Source: Allobosea sp.
Lineage (GTDB): Bacteria; Pseudomonadota; Alphaproteobacteria; Rhizobiales; Beijerinckiaceae
DNA length: 64,000 nt
NCBI GenBank assembly: GCA_024231975.1
Contig: JAAEQB010000071.1
Span: 1 to 64,000, forward strand
Reading direction: 5' to 3'
Shown here: positions 51,836-60,458 of the stretch, piece by piece
How the letters are laid out: each line of letters opens with the position of its first letter
How positions within the stretch are numbered: the first letter of the stretch is position 1
Translations under genes and position numbers: made by a program
The notes under the pieces: generated by a model
Told to the model about the DNA's origin: nothing
What the model saw: the letters and a program-made list of their open reading frames with translations, nothing else
The model's database searches: none

Positions 51836-52242
51836 GACTCGAGCAGGGTGCGGAATTCCGCCGGAATCGCCCCTCCCTCGATCCCGCCATCAGATTTCAG
51901 CACTGCCCATGCCCTCACTTCATGACCCTCCGCAACCAAGCGGTCGCCGCACCGCGCCTCGTAGCGCAGACGGAAGCGGCGCTCTTCCCATAGCTCGATG
52001 GAGGCGGTCACCGCCAGAACGTCATCATAGCTCGCGGGCGACCGGAAGCGTGCCCCGGCATCGACGATCGGCGTGACGGCGCCGAAGCGCGCCCGCAGCC
52101 CTCGCTGGCTGAGATCACAGCGGCGCAACAAGCCCTGAAAGGCACAGTCGAACCAGTAGAAGTACTTGGGATAAAACACGATTCCTGCCTCGTCGCAGTC
52201 CCCGAACTCGACGACTGCCTCGCGGATGAAACTCTTCGCCAT
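51832..52242 (-). CDS. Hot-dog thioesterase (4-HBA-CoA type)
   Basis: A 136-residue protein. The ATG at 52242 has GGGGAGG upstream and gives the normal start. FGDCDEAGIVFYPKYFYWFDCAFQGLL is the 4-hydroxybenzoyl-CoA thioesterase motif, with the catalytic Asp. In this cluster it should release gentisate from gentisyl-CoA. It is divergent from the monooxygenase gene and shares its promoter region. Confidence 0.88.
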   Translation of the reverse strand: MAKSFIREAVVEFGDCDEAGIVFYPKYFYWFDCAFQGLLRRCDLSQRGLRARFGAVTPIVDAGARFRSPASYDDVLAVTASIELWEERRFRLRYEARCGDRLVAEGHEVRAWAVLKSDGGIEGGAIPAEFRTLLES

Positions 52243-52278
52243 AACTACAGCCTCCCCAGCGCTTGCAATGCGCACTTC

Positions 52279-52306
52279 CATATTATAGAAATGATTTCAT
52301 AATATG
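52279..52306. promoter_or_regulatory. Strong inverted repeat, IclR operator candidate in the divergent promoter
   Basis: Perfect eight-base arms CATATTAT and ATAATATG enclose a smaller repeat GAAAT-G-ATTTC. It lies between the thioesterase (start 52242) and monooxygenase (start 52331) genes, and shares AGAAAT/ATTTC with the 50966 site. Confidence 0.6.
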
Positions 52307-52330
52307 AAAATTATGGATTTGGGAGGGACC

Positions 52331-53473
52331 ATGCGCATTGCCGTATTGGGCGGCGGACCCGCCGGGCTCTACGCGGCCTATCTTCTCAAGCGTCGACACC
52401 CCGAAGACACGGTCACATTGTTCGAGCAGAACGCGGCCGACGCGACATTCGGCTTCGGCGTGGTGTTCTCGGACCGCGCCATGGATTTCCTGCGAGCAGA
52501 CGATCCAGAGACGGCGGATGCCGTGACGGCGCGGATGGAGACCTGGCAGGACATCACGCTGGTCCATCGCAGCGAGGCGGTCGCGATCGACGGCGTCGGC
52601 TTCTCGGCGATCGGCAGGCTCGACCTGCTGATGCTGCTGCAGGGGCGTGCGCAGGCGGTCGGCGTCGAGCTGCGCTATCGCACGCCGCTCGCCAGTCTCG
52701 ACGCGCTCGACGATTTCGATCTGGTGATCGGCGCCGACGGCATCAATTCGCTGGTGCGCCGCAGCCACGAGGGCGATTTTGGCGCCTCACTCTCCTATCT
52801 CGACAACAAGTTCGCCTGGTTCGGCACGCCCACGCGCTTCGAAACCCTGACGCAGACCTTCGTCGAGAGCGAGCACGGCACCTTCAACGCGCACCATTAT
52901 CGCTACTCGCCGGAGATGAGCACCTTCATCGTCGAATGCGACAGGCAGAGCTGGCTGCGCGCCGGCTTCGATCGGCTTGGACCGGAGGAATCGCGTGCGC
53001 TTTGCGAGCGCATCTTCGCTGAGGCGCTCGGCGGCGAGCCGCTGGTCGCCAACAAATCGCTCTGGCGCAATTTTCCCTGGCTGTGGAGCGAGCGCTGGTC
53101 ACATGGCAACCGCGTGCTGATCGGCGACGCCCTGCACACCGCGCATTTCTCGATCGGCTCGGGCACGCGGCTCGCGCTCGAGGACGCGATCGCGCTGTCG
53201 GCGGCGCTTACCGAGCATCGCTCCGACCTGCCTGCGGCGCTCGCGGCCTATGAAGCGGCGCGCCGGCCGATTGTCGAGAAGCTGGTGCGCGCCTCCAAGA
53301 CCAGCGCCGCCTGGTACGACCGCTTCCCGGAGCATATGCGGCTGGCGGCCTACGACTTCGCCTACAGCTACATCACGCGCTCCGGACGCGTCGACGACGA
53401 GCGGCTCCGGGCGATGGCGCCAGGCTTCATGGCCCGTTTCGAAGCCTCGCGCAGCCGGGAGAACGCAGCATGA
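52331..53473 (+). CDS. FAD-dependent aryl-CoA monooxygenase (salicylyl-CoA 5-hydroxylase-like)
   Basis: A 380-residue class A flavoprotein. The ATG at 52331 follows GGGAGGG. FAD motifs: GGGPAGLYAAYLLKRRHP (GxGxxG), LVIGADGINSLVRRS (DG) and RVLIGDALHTAHFSIGSGTRLALEDA (GD). The opening and FGFGVVFSDRAMDFL are characteristic of salicylyl-CoA 5-hydroxylase and the N-terminal half of 2-aminobenzoyl-CoA monooxygenase. With the ligase and thioesterase around it, hydroxylation of salicylyl-CoA to gentisyl-CoA is the best reading. It overlaps the ligase by 4 bases. Confidence 0.86.
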   Translation: MRIAVLGGGPAGLYAAYLLKRRHPEDTVTLFEQNAADATFGFGVVFSDRAMDFLRADDPETADAVTARMETWQDITLVHRSEAVAIDGVGFSAIGRLDLLMLLQGRAQAVGVELRYRTPLASLDALDDFDLVIGADGINSLVRRSHEGDFGASLSYLDNKFAWFGTPTRFETLTQTFVESEHGTFNAHHYRYSPEMSTFIVECDRQSWLRAGFDRLGPEESRALCERIFAEALGGEPLVANKSLWRNFPWLWSERWSHGNRVLIGDALHTAHFSIGSGTRLALEDAIALSAALTEHRSDLPAALAAYEAARRPIVEKLVRASKTSAAWYDRFPEHMRLAAYDFAYSYITRSGRVDDERLRAMAPGFMARFEASRSRENAA

Positions 53474-55140
53474 CCGGGCGCGCGAGCGACATCACCAGCT
53501 TCTCCGCCGCGATCGTCGATCAGGTTCCGCGCGCGGCATCGGGGGCGGCCGAGATCGGCTTTTCCCTGCCCGAGCGCTACAATGCGAGCGCGATCCTGTT
53601 CGACAATCTCGAGCGCGGCCGCGGCGAGCATCCGGCCGTGACCGGCCCGGGCGGTACGCTGAGCTATCGCGAGCTCTGCCACGAGGCCTGCCGCTTCGGT
53701 CATGCGCTGGCGGGTTTCGGCCTCGAGCGAGGCGAGCGCGTCCTGCTCTTCATGGACGATACGCCGGCCTATCCGGCGGCACTCTTCGGCGCGATCCGGG
53801 CCGGCTTGGTGCCGCTCCTGGTCAACACGCTGACGCCGCCCGACCTGCTCGCTTTCTATCTCGCCGATTCCGGGGCGCGCATCGCCATTGCGGACGCCAC
53901 CTTCGCCGAGCGCTTCGCTGCAGACGCCGTCGCCGCGACAGGGCTTACGGACCTGATCGTGGTCGGCAGCGAGACACTGCCGGTGCAAAGCGGAGCGGTG
54001 AGGCTGCATCCCGCCGCCGCACTCCTCGACCGGCAGCCGGACTGGCTCGACGCCGCAGACACCCACCGCGACGACATGGCTTTCTGGCAATACTCCTCCG
54101 GCTCAACCGGGCGGCCGAAGGGCATCGTCCATCTCCAGCACGACATGGCCTATACGGCGGCGTCCTATGCCCGCCACGTCCTGCGCATCGGCCCGAACGA
54201 CATCTGCTTCTCGGTGCCGAAGATTTTCTTCGCCTACGGGCTCGGCAATTCGCTGACCTTTCCGTTCTCGGTCGGCGCCACCAGCGTGCTGCTCGCCGGC
54301 CAGCCGAAGCCCTACTCGGTCTTCGAGGCAATCGCGCAGTTCAGGCCGACCCTCTTCTTCGGCCTGCCGACGCTCTACACCGCGCTGGCGGCCGCGCCGG
54401 AGGCGGCCTCGGCGGATCTGTCAAGCCTGCGCCTCTGCCTGTCGGCAGCCGAGGTGCTGGCTTCCGAGGTGGCGGAAGCCTGGCGGCGCCTGTCGGGCCT
54501 CGACATCGTCGAAGGGCTCGGCTCGACCGAGGTGCTCCACATCTACCTGTCGAACGACGAAACCGCCCGCAAGCCGGGTGCGGCCGGGCGCCGCGTGCCG
54601 GGCTACGAGATCGCGCTGCGCGACATGGATGGGCGCGAAGTCGGCGATGGCGAAGAGGGCGTTCTCTGGGTGCGCGGCGATTCGAATGCGCCGACCTACT
54701 GGAACCGTCCCGACAAGACGGCCGATACGATGCGGGCCGAAGGCTGGATCTATACCGGCGATCGGATGACGCGCGACGCCGAGGGCTTCTACGTCTTCCG
54801 GGGCCGGGCCGACGACCTCGTCAAGGTCTCCGGCCAATGGGTCTATCCGCTCGAGGTCGAGCTCTGCCTCGCCGACCATCCGCTGGTGCACGAATGCGCC
54901 GTGCTCGCCTTCGAGCTGCCGGACCGACGCATGACGCTGGAAGCCTATGTGGTCGCAGCCGGCGAGCACCGGCCCGAGCTCGCGCAACTCCTCCAGACCC
55001 ATGTCAAGACCGCGCTGCTGCCCTACAAATACCCGCGCCAGGTCCACATCGTCGATGCCTTGCCGAAGACCGGTACCGGCAAGATCGACCGTCAATCGCT
55101 GCTCGCCCAGCGCCTGTCCCGTGCCGGGCACGCCGCCTGA
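53470..55140 (+). CDS. Aryl-CoA ligase (benzoate/salicylate-CoA ligase family)
   Basis: A 556-residue ANL-superfamily enzyme. Phosphate-binding loop FWQYSSGSTGRPKGIVH, FSVPKIFFAYGLGNSLTFPFSVGA (typical of benzoate-CoA ligases), VEGLGSTEVLHIYLSN, TGDRMTRDAEGFYVFRGRADDLVKVSGQWVYPLEVE and the catalytic Lys in TGTGKIDRQSL. It would activate salicylate with ATP and CoA. It is co-translated with the hydroxylase. The acid specificity is inferred from neighbours. Confidence 0.9.
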   Translation: MTGRASDITSFSAAIVDQVPRAASGAAEIGFSLPERYNASAILFDNLERGRGEHPAVTGPGGTLSYRELCHEACRFGHALAGFGLERGERVLLFMDDTPAYPAALFGAIRAGLVPLLVNTLTPPDLLAFYLADSGARIAIADATFAERFAADAVAATGLTDLIVVGSETLPVQSGAVRLHPAAALLDRQPDWLDAADTHRDDMAFWQYSSGSTGRPKGIVHLQHDMAYTAASYARHVLRIGPNDICFSVPKIFFAYGLGNSLTFPFSVGATSVLLAGQPKPYSVFEAIAQFRPTLFFGLPTLYTALAAAPEAASADLSSLRLCLSAAEVLASEVAEAWRRLSGLDIVEGLGSTEVLHIYLSNDETARKPGAAGRRVPGYEIALRDMDGREVGDGEEGVLWVRGDSNAPTYWNRPDKTADTMRAEGWIYTGDRMTRDAEGFYVFRGRADDLVKVSGQWVYPLEVELCLADHPLVHECAVLAFELPDRRMTLEAYVVAAGEHRPELAQLLQTHVKTALLPYKYPRQVHIVDALPKTGTGKIDRQSLLAQRLSRAGHAA

Positions 55141-55175
55141 GCCAGTCATCTCCGCATTCCAGGAGCGACATTGCC

Positions 55176-56234
55176 ATGAATGTCTCAACGAGCCCGTCAC
55201 CCGCGCTGGAACGGCAGCGCCAGGACTTCTACGAGCGGATCGGCCGCAGCAACATGACACCGCTGTGGCTGTCGCTCGCCGATCTCGTCACACCGGAGCC
55301 ACGCAGCGCCTGCCGCCCGGCCTCCTGGCGCTTCGCCGAGATCCGCGCGGCGATGCTGGAAGCGGGCGGGCTGATCACCGCCAAGGAAGCCGAGCGCCGG
55401 GTGCTGGTCCTCGAAAACCCCGGCCTGCGCGGACAGTCGAAGATCACGACATCGATGTATGCCGGCGTCCAGCTCGTCCTACCCGGCGAGGTCGCGCCGG
55501 CGCATCGGCATACCCAATCGGCCCTGCGCTTCGTGCTCGAAGGCTCGGGCGCGCACACTTCGGTCAATGGCGAACGCACCATCATGCATGAGGGTGATTT
55601 CGTCATCACCCCGCCGATGGCCTGGCACGACCACGGCAACGAGAGCGACGAGCCGATCTTCTGGCTCGACGGACTGGACATCCCGGTGGTGCAGTTCCTC
55701 GATGCCTCCTTCGCCGAAATGCTCGACAAGGACGCGCAGGATCTGACCCGTCCGGACGGCGACAGCGACGCACGATACGGCGCCAACCTCCTGCCGGTCG
55801 ACCACAAGGGACAGGGAGGTACCTCGCCGGTGTTCAACTATCCCTATTCGCGCACGCGTGACGCGCTGGAGCGGCTGAAGCGCGCCGAGGCCTGGGACCC
55901 GTGCCACGGCCTGAAGATGCGTTACACCAACCCAATCACCGGCAACCACGCCATGGCGACGATGGGCACCTTCATTCAGCTGCTGCCCAAAGGGTTCCAG
56001 ACCGCCGCCTATCGCTCGACCGACGCCACCATCTTCGTCCCGATCGAGGGCAAGGGCCGCTCGATCGTCGGCGACGACCACATCGTCGACTGGGAGAAGC
56101 GCGACGTCTTCGTCGTGCCGAGCTGGAAGCGGGTCCGACACGAGGCGCACGAGGACAGCGTGCTGTTCTCGTTCTCCGATCGTCCGATCCAGGAAGCGTT
56201 GCATCTGTTCCGCGAAGATCGCGGCAATCTCTGA
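55176..56234 (+). CDS. Gentisate 1,2-dioxygenase
   Basis: A 352-residue bicupin dioxygenase. The ATG at 55176 has AGGAG upstream. The first cupin holds the iron-binding His residues in APAHRHTQSALRFVLEG and FVITPPMAWHDHGNES. NPITGNHAMATMGTFIQLLPKG and the C-terminal VVPSWKRVRHEAHEDSVLFSFSDRPIQEALHLFRE are diagnostic. It cleaves gentisate to maleylpyruvate with O2 and Fe(II). The upstream part of the longest frame is noise over the ligase gene. Confidence 0.93.
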   Translation: MNVSTSPSPALERQRQDFYERIGRSNMTPLWLSLADLVTPEPRSACRPASWRFAEIRAAMLEAGGLITAKEAERRVLVLENPGLRGQSKITTSMYAGVQLVLPGEVAPAHRHTQSALRFVLEGSGAHTSVNGERTIMHEGDFVITPPMAWHDHGNESDEPIFWLDGLDIPVVQFLDASFAEMLDKDAQDLTRPDGDSDARYGANLLPVDHKGQGGTSPVFNYPYSRTRDALERLKRAEAWDPCHGLKMRYTNPITGNHAMATMGTFIQLLPKGFQTAAYRSTDATIFVPIEGKGRSIVGDDHIVDWEKRDVFVVPSWKRVRHEAHEDSVLFSFSDRPIQEALHLFREDRGNL

Positions 56235-56236
56235 CG

Positions 56237-56962
56237 ATGGATCAGGTTTCGACGATGAGCAGCGACAACTACGTCATTCCGCCGCCGCCCCCGGCCTCGG
56301 TCGCTATTGCCGGCTCGCAGGCACGCTTTCCCGTCAGGCGCATCATCTGCGTCGGCCGCAACTATGCTGCCCATGCGCGCGAGATGGGCCGAGATCCCGA
56401 TCGCGAGCCGCCCTTCTTCTTCCTGAAACCGGCCGATACGGTGGTCGATGACGGTACAGCGGTGCCCTATCCGCCGGAGACCCGCAATTTCCACTACGAG
56501 ATCGAACTCGTGGTCGCGATCGGCAAGGACGGCGCCAACATCCCCGTCGAACGAGCTCTCGACCATGTCTGGGGCTACGGCGTCGGCATCGACCTCACTC
56601 GCCGCGACCTGCAATTGCAGGCCCGCGAACAGGGGCGCCCCTGGGACTGGGGCAAGGGCTTCGACCATTCCGCCCCGATCGCGCCGTTGCGGCCGGTAGC
56701 CGAGGTCGGGCACCCCAGCAGCGGTCGCATCTGGCTATCGGTCGACAATGCCGGCAAACAGGATTCCGACATTGCCAAGCTGATCTGGCCGGTACCGGAC
56801 ATTATCGCCATCGCCTCGCGCTCGATGACGCTGAAGGCCGGTGACCTGATCATGACCGGAACGCCGGAAGGGGTCGGACCGGTGATGCCTGGCGAGACGA
56901 TGCGCGGCGGCGTCGATGGCATTGGTCAGATTACCATCCCCGTCTTTGCCTCCGCATCCTGA
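56237..56962 (+). CDS. Fumarylpyruvate hydrolase (FAH family)
   Basis: A 241-residue protein, two bases after the dioxygenase stop. RRIICVGRNYAAHAREMGRD, PPFFFLKPADTVV, HYEIELVVAIGKDGANI (metal-binding Glu residues), GYGVGIDLTRRDLQLQARE and AGDLIMTGTPEGVGPV are FAH C-terminal-domain motifs, closest to fumarylpyruvate hydrolase. It gives fumarate and pyruvate and ends the gentisate operon. Confidence 0.92.
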   Translation: MDQVSTMSSDNYVIPPPPPASVAIAGSQARFPVRRIICVGRNYAAHAREMGRDPDREPPFFFLKPADTVVDDGTAVPYPPETRNFHYEIELVVAIGKDGANIPVERALDHVWGYGVGIDLTRRDLQLQAREQGRPWDWGKGFDHSAPIAPLRPVAEVGHPSSGRIWLSVDNAGKQDSDIAKLIWPVPDIIAIASRSMTLKAGDLIMTGTPEGVGPVMPGETMRGGVDGIGQITIPVFASAS

Positions 56963-57413
56963 CTAAGGATCGAACCAGATGTTGCCTGGAGCGCTTCGCT
57001 TTGGCGCGAGGCCGGTCCACGCGAGCGCTGATGCTGCAGGCGACGAGCGCGGGATCGCTGAGCGCACCTGGAACGTCGTGCTGTCGCGCCTGGTGCGATG
57101 CGTCAACGGTCGCTCGCCCGTCGCCGGCAGAGCATCCTGGCCAGAATGTTCTGCCTGAATTTCGCGCGGCAGGCCTCCAGCATGTGTTTCGGCGTGCAAG
57201 TTTGGGTCTGACTCAAATCTGCTGCAGGTAGGGGCTGTTGCTGCGCGTGGTCCGGCAGCGTGCCCGGCTTACGGCCAAATCCGCAGCCTGATCTTGTCCG
57301 CCTCAGGGGGCGCACTCCAATCGTCGATCCAAAAAACAGAGGCTTGAGCCTATGACAAAAGACCCCGACAAATTGCACGTCGGGGCCGTTGGCGAGTTTG
57401 CGGGCTTGACCCC
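56963..57413. other. Intergenic region between convergent operons
   Basis: About 450 bases between the gentisate operon (plus) and the Ugp-like operon (minus). Frames here show no family resemblance. The only clear element is the hairpin at 57363-57385. Confidence 0.45.
57363..57385 (-). terminator. Intrinsic terminator of the Ugp-like/phosphonate operon
   Basis: Stem CCCCGAC and GTCGGGG with a nine-base loop. Read on the minus strand it is followed by TCTTTT. It lies 29 bases after the stop of the binding-protein gene. Confidence 0.7.
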
Positions 57414-58703
57414 TCATCGGCCGCCGCAGGCGGGGAGAAGCTTGGGGACGTCCGCGACGAGGGCCGGCATGGTCTGCTCTGCCGTCGCACGACCGGTCAC
57501 CAGCGCCTCTGTATGCGCCTTGATCACCTCGATGACCTTGAGCGAGTTTTCGCCGGGGAAGGAAACCCATTCCGTCAGGACCGGCAGTTGATCGATGCTG
57601 GTCTGATGGTTCGGGTTTTTCTGATAGAACTGGCCGAGCAGTTCGGGATCCTTCACGGCCAGTTCGTTGCCCGGCATGTAACCGGTCAGGTTGACCATCT
57701 GCGTCTGGCCGATCGGGCCGGTGACGAACTTGATGTATTCCCAGGCAGCCTTGCGGCGCGGCTCGTCCTTGGTGAAGACCATCGCGACGTTGCCGCCGGC
57801 CGGCAGCAGCCCTTCCGGCGCCGCCAGGGGGAATGCGACGGTACGGAACGCGAAGCGGTCGCCGATCTGGCGCTGAGCCGCGGCGACGTAGGACGTCGAG
57901 TCCACTAGAATCGCGACATTGCCCGCAACGAAGGACTGGCGCGCCTGGCCCAGCGCAAGGTTGGGCATGCCGGACTTGCCGAAGGCCTCGAGCGTCTTCA
58001 GGGCCCACATGCCTCTGTCGTCGTCGAAGGCAACGCGGCAGCCATCCGCCTTGAGAACCCTGCCGCCGCGGCTGGTGATCAGGGACTGGACCAGCCAGTT
58101 GCCGGTCTGCTCCCACTGGAAATAGAGGCCGGTCCTGCCGCTGCCGGCTGCGGCCTCGACGCGCTTGCCAAAGGCGATCAGCTCGGGCCAGGTCCTGGGC
58201 AGATCCTCAACCTTGCCGCCGGCCTTTTCGATCAGGTCGGCGTTGACATAGAGGACCGGGGTCGAGACGGCGAAGGTGAAGCCGTAGCTCCTGTCCTTCC
58301 AGCGGCCGAGCGCCGCAAGCGTCGGATAATATCCAAGCTTGGCGACGCCTCCATCGGCCGCGATCAGATCGTCGAGCGGCGAGCCGAGCCCGCGATCGAC
58401 GAACAGGCCGATCTGGTTGATGCCGTTGAAGGCGACGTCGGGCAGGCGCCCCGTGAGCTGATCACGCAGGATCTGCTGGGCCGCTTCCTCGTAGCTGGCG
58501 GCCGGATTGCGGAACTTGATCTTGATGTCGGGCTGCTTCTCGGTGAAGCGCTTCGCCAGATCCTGCTGGAGCGTGTTGAAGGTTCCGGGGGTGGTGTAGA
58601 GCACGTCTAGGGTGATCTCGGCGGCGGCCGGCGCAGCGCCGAGCGCGAGTCCGAGCGCCGCGGCGGCGAGGCCCCGCAGATGTTGGGCAGGCTTCTTGAA
58701 CAT
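57414..58703 (-). CDS. ABC importer substrate-binding protein (UgpB-like)
   Basis: A 429-residue family 1 binding protein. Signal peptide AAAALGLALGAAPAAAEI. ITLDVLYTTPGTFNTLQQDLAKRFTEKQPDIKIKFRNPAASYEEAAQQILRDQL and the W/G-rich LYFQWEQTGNWLVQSLI region are UgpB-like (glycerol-3-phosphate binding family). With phosphoesterase genes upstream, the ligand is likely a phosphate or phosphonate ester. It is the last gene of the operon. Confidence 0.87.
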   Translation of the reverse strand: MFKKPAQHLRGLAAAALGLALGAAPAAAEITLDVLYTTPGTFNTLQQDLAKRFTEKQPDIKIKFRNPAASYEEAAQQILRDQLTGRLPDVAFNGINQIGLFVDRGLGSPLDDLIAADGGVAKLGYYPTLAALGRWKDRSYGFTFAVSTPVLYVNADLIEKAGGKVEDLPRTWPELIAFGKRVEAAAGSGRTGLYFQWEQTGNWLVQSLITSRGGRVLKADGCRVAFDDDRGMWALKTLEAFGKSGMPNLALGQARQSFVAGNVAILVDSTSYVAAAQRQIGDRFAFRTVAFPLAAPEGLLPAGGNVAMVFTKDEPRRKAAWEYIKFVTGPIGQTQMVNLTGYMPGNELAVKDPELLGQFYQKNPNHQTSIDQLPVLTEWVSFPGENSLKVIEVIKAHTEALVTGRATAEQTMPALVADVPKLLPACGGR

Positions 58704-58722
58704 CGGGATGGTCTCCGGTTGG

Positions 58723-59568
58723 TCAAGTTCGCGCAGTGACGGAGATCCCGTCGATGAAGCGTTGCTGCGCGAACAGGAAGGCGAGCACGAGCGGGGCGAC
58801 GATCAGCGTGGCGCCCGCCATCAGCGGGCCGACCATCTGACCGGCCTCGTCGTCGCGGAAAAGCAGGATGCCGAGCGCCGGCGTCGAGAGCTCTTCGCTG
58901 CGAATGGCCACCAGTGGCCAGAACAGGTCGTTCCAGTGGGCGACGACCGAGAAAATGCCGAAGGCGGCCAGAGCCGGGACGGCCACCGGCAGCATCACCC
59001 GCCAGATAATCTCGAACTCGCCCATGCCATCGAGCCGGGCGGCGTCGATGAGCTCGTCCGGAATGCCCCGGAAGAACTGCCGCAGCAGGAAGATGCCGAG
59101 CGTCGAGATCGCCCAGGGCAGGACCAGCGCGGCATAGCTGTCGAGCAGCCCGAACAGGTGGAGCAGGACGAAGTGCGGGATCGCCAGAGCCTGCGGCGGC
59201 ACCAGCAGGCCGACCAGGACTGCGGCGAAGAGCGTGTCGCGGCCGCGGAAGCGCAGCTTCGCCAGCGCGTAGGCGCAAGGCACGCAGACCAGCATCTGCA
59301 GGAGGAAGATGGCGGCACAGACACCGAGTCCGTTGAGCAGGAAGCGGTGCAGCGGGGCGGCCGTCAGCGCGGCGAGATAGTTCTCCCAGCCGTGGAAGTT
59401 CTGCGGCCAGAAGCGCAGCTCCGGCTGGAAGATCTCCTCGGGCGGCTTGAGCGAGAGGCTGAGCATCCAGAGGAAGGGAGCCAGTGCGAACAGCCCGGTC
59501 AGCGCCAATGCGCCATGGCGCGCGGGGCCGCGCCAGTCGAAGCGGGGCGTCTTCCTTGCGGCGCTCAT
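58723..59568 (-). CDS. ABC importer permease (UgpE-like)
   Basis: A 281-residue permease from the ATG at 59568, overlapping the previous stop (ATGA). ALAPFLWMLSLSLKPPEEIF is the UgpE/MalG-type start. The EAA loop is AARLDGMGEFEIIWRVMLPVAVPAL. Six helices. Confidence 0.88.
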   Translation of the reverse strand: MSAARKTPRFDWRGPARHGALALTGLFALAPFLWMLSLSLKPPEEIFQPELRFWPQNFHGWENYLAALTAAPLHRFLLNGLGVCAAIFLLQMLVCVPCAYALAKLRFRGRDTLFAAVLVGLLVPPQALAIPHFVLLHLFGLLDSYAALVLPWAISTLGIFLLRQFFRGIPDELIDAARLDGMGEFEIIWRVMLPVAVPALAAFGIFSVVAHWNDLFWPLVAIRSEELSTPALGILLFRDDEAGQMVGPLMAGATLIVAPLVLAFLFAQQRFIDGISVTART

Positions 59569-60458
59569 GCGTAGTGGACCCTGCGTTCGAGGATACGGGC
59601 CTGCGCCAGGGTCAGCAGCATGACGACGGCGAGGTAGATCACCGTCAGCGATGCGCCGTAGCCGGTGCGCAGATAGTCGAAGCTCTCGGTGTAGAGCCGG
59701 TGGAGCAGCACCTCGGAGGCGAAATTCGGCCCGCCCTGCGTCAGCACGCGGACCGTATCGAAGACCTCGAAGGCGCGCGTCGCCGTCAGCACCAGGACGA
59801 ACATCGTCACCGGACCGAGCAGCGGCAGCGTGACGAGGCGCAGACGGTCGACGATGCCGTCGGCGCCGTCGATCGCCGCCGCATCGTAGAGCGATTGCGG
59901 GATCGTCTTGAGCCCGGCGACGAAGAGCACCATCGCGAAGCCGAAGCTTTGCCAGATGCCGATCACGCCGAGCACCGGCAGCACGTAGCGCTCGTCGCGC
60001 AGCCAGTTCGGCCCGGCGATGCCGAATTCCCCGAGCAGCCGGTTCACCACGCCGATGCTCGGATGCAGCATGCTGCCCCAGACGATCGCCATCGCCGCCA
60101 TCGTCGACATGACCGGCAGGAAATGCGCGGCGCGGTAAAAGCCTCGCAGCGCCGGCCGCGCCTCGATCAGCAAGGCGACGACGAGCCCGAGGCCGACCGT
60201 GCCGGGCACCACGATCGCGACATAGAGCACGGTGTTGAGGAAGGCGATCCGGAACGGCCGGTCCGCCAGCAGTTCGTGATAATTCGCCAGGCCGAGGAAG
60301 CGGGCCGAGGATGCCCCGATCTGCCAGTCGCTCAGCGAGAACAGCACGACCGCGATCACGGGGCCAAGCAGCAGAAGCGTCAGCAGGGCGCTCGCCGGCG
60401 CTGCCGCGAGCCAGGCGATGCGCTGCTGGGCGGACAGGGCTGCGTTGCGCGGGATCAT
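59565..60458 (-). CDS. ABC importer permease (UgpA-like)
   Basis: A 297-residue permease. ALLTLLLLGPVIAVVLFSLSDWQIG is a UgpA/MalF-type first helix. The EAA loop is AAAIDGADGIVDRLRLVTLPLLGPV. Overlaps both neighbours by 4 bases. Confidence 0.88.
   Translation of the reverse strand: MIPRNAALSAQQRIAWLAAAPASALLTLLLLGPVIAVVLFSLSDWQIGASSARFLGLANYHELLADRPFRIAFLNTVLYVAIVVPGTVGLGLVVALLIEARPALRGFYRAAHFLPVMSTMAAMAIVWGSMLHPSIGVVNRLLGEFGIAGPNWLRDERYVLPVLGVIGIWQSFGFAMVLFVAGLKTIPQSLYDAAAIDGADGIVDRLRLVTLPLLGPVTMFVLVLTATRAFEVFDTVRVLTQGGPNFASEVLLHRLYTESFDYLRTGYGASLTVIYLAVVMLLTLAQARILERRVHYA

Noticed and set aside
53250..55175. Long upstream extension of the gentisate dioxygenase frame
   Set aside because: It is an Arg-rich shadow of the CoA ligase; the ATG at 55176 with AGGAG gives the normal family length.
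56963..57340. Short frames between the gentisate and Ugp-like operons
   Set aside because: No domain, no ribosome site; compositional shadows only.
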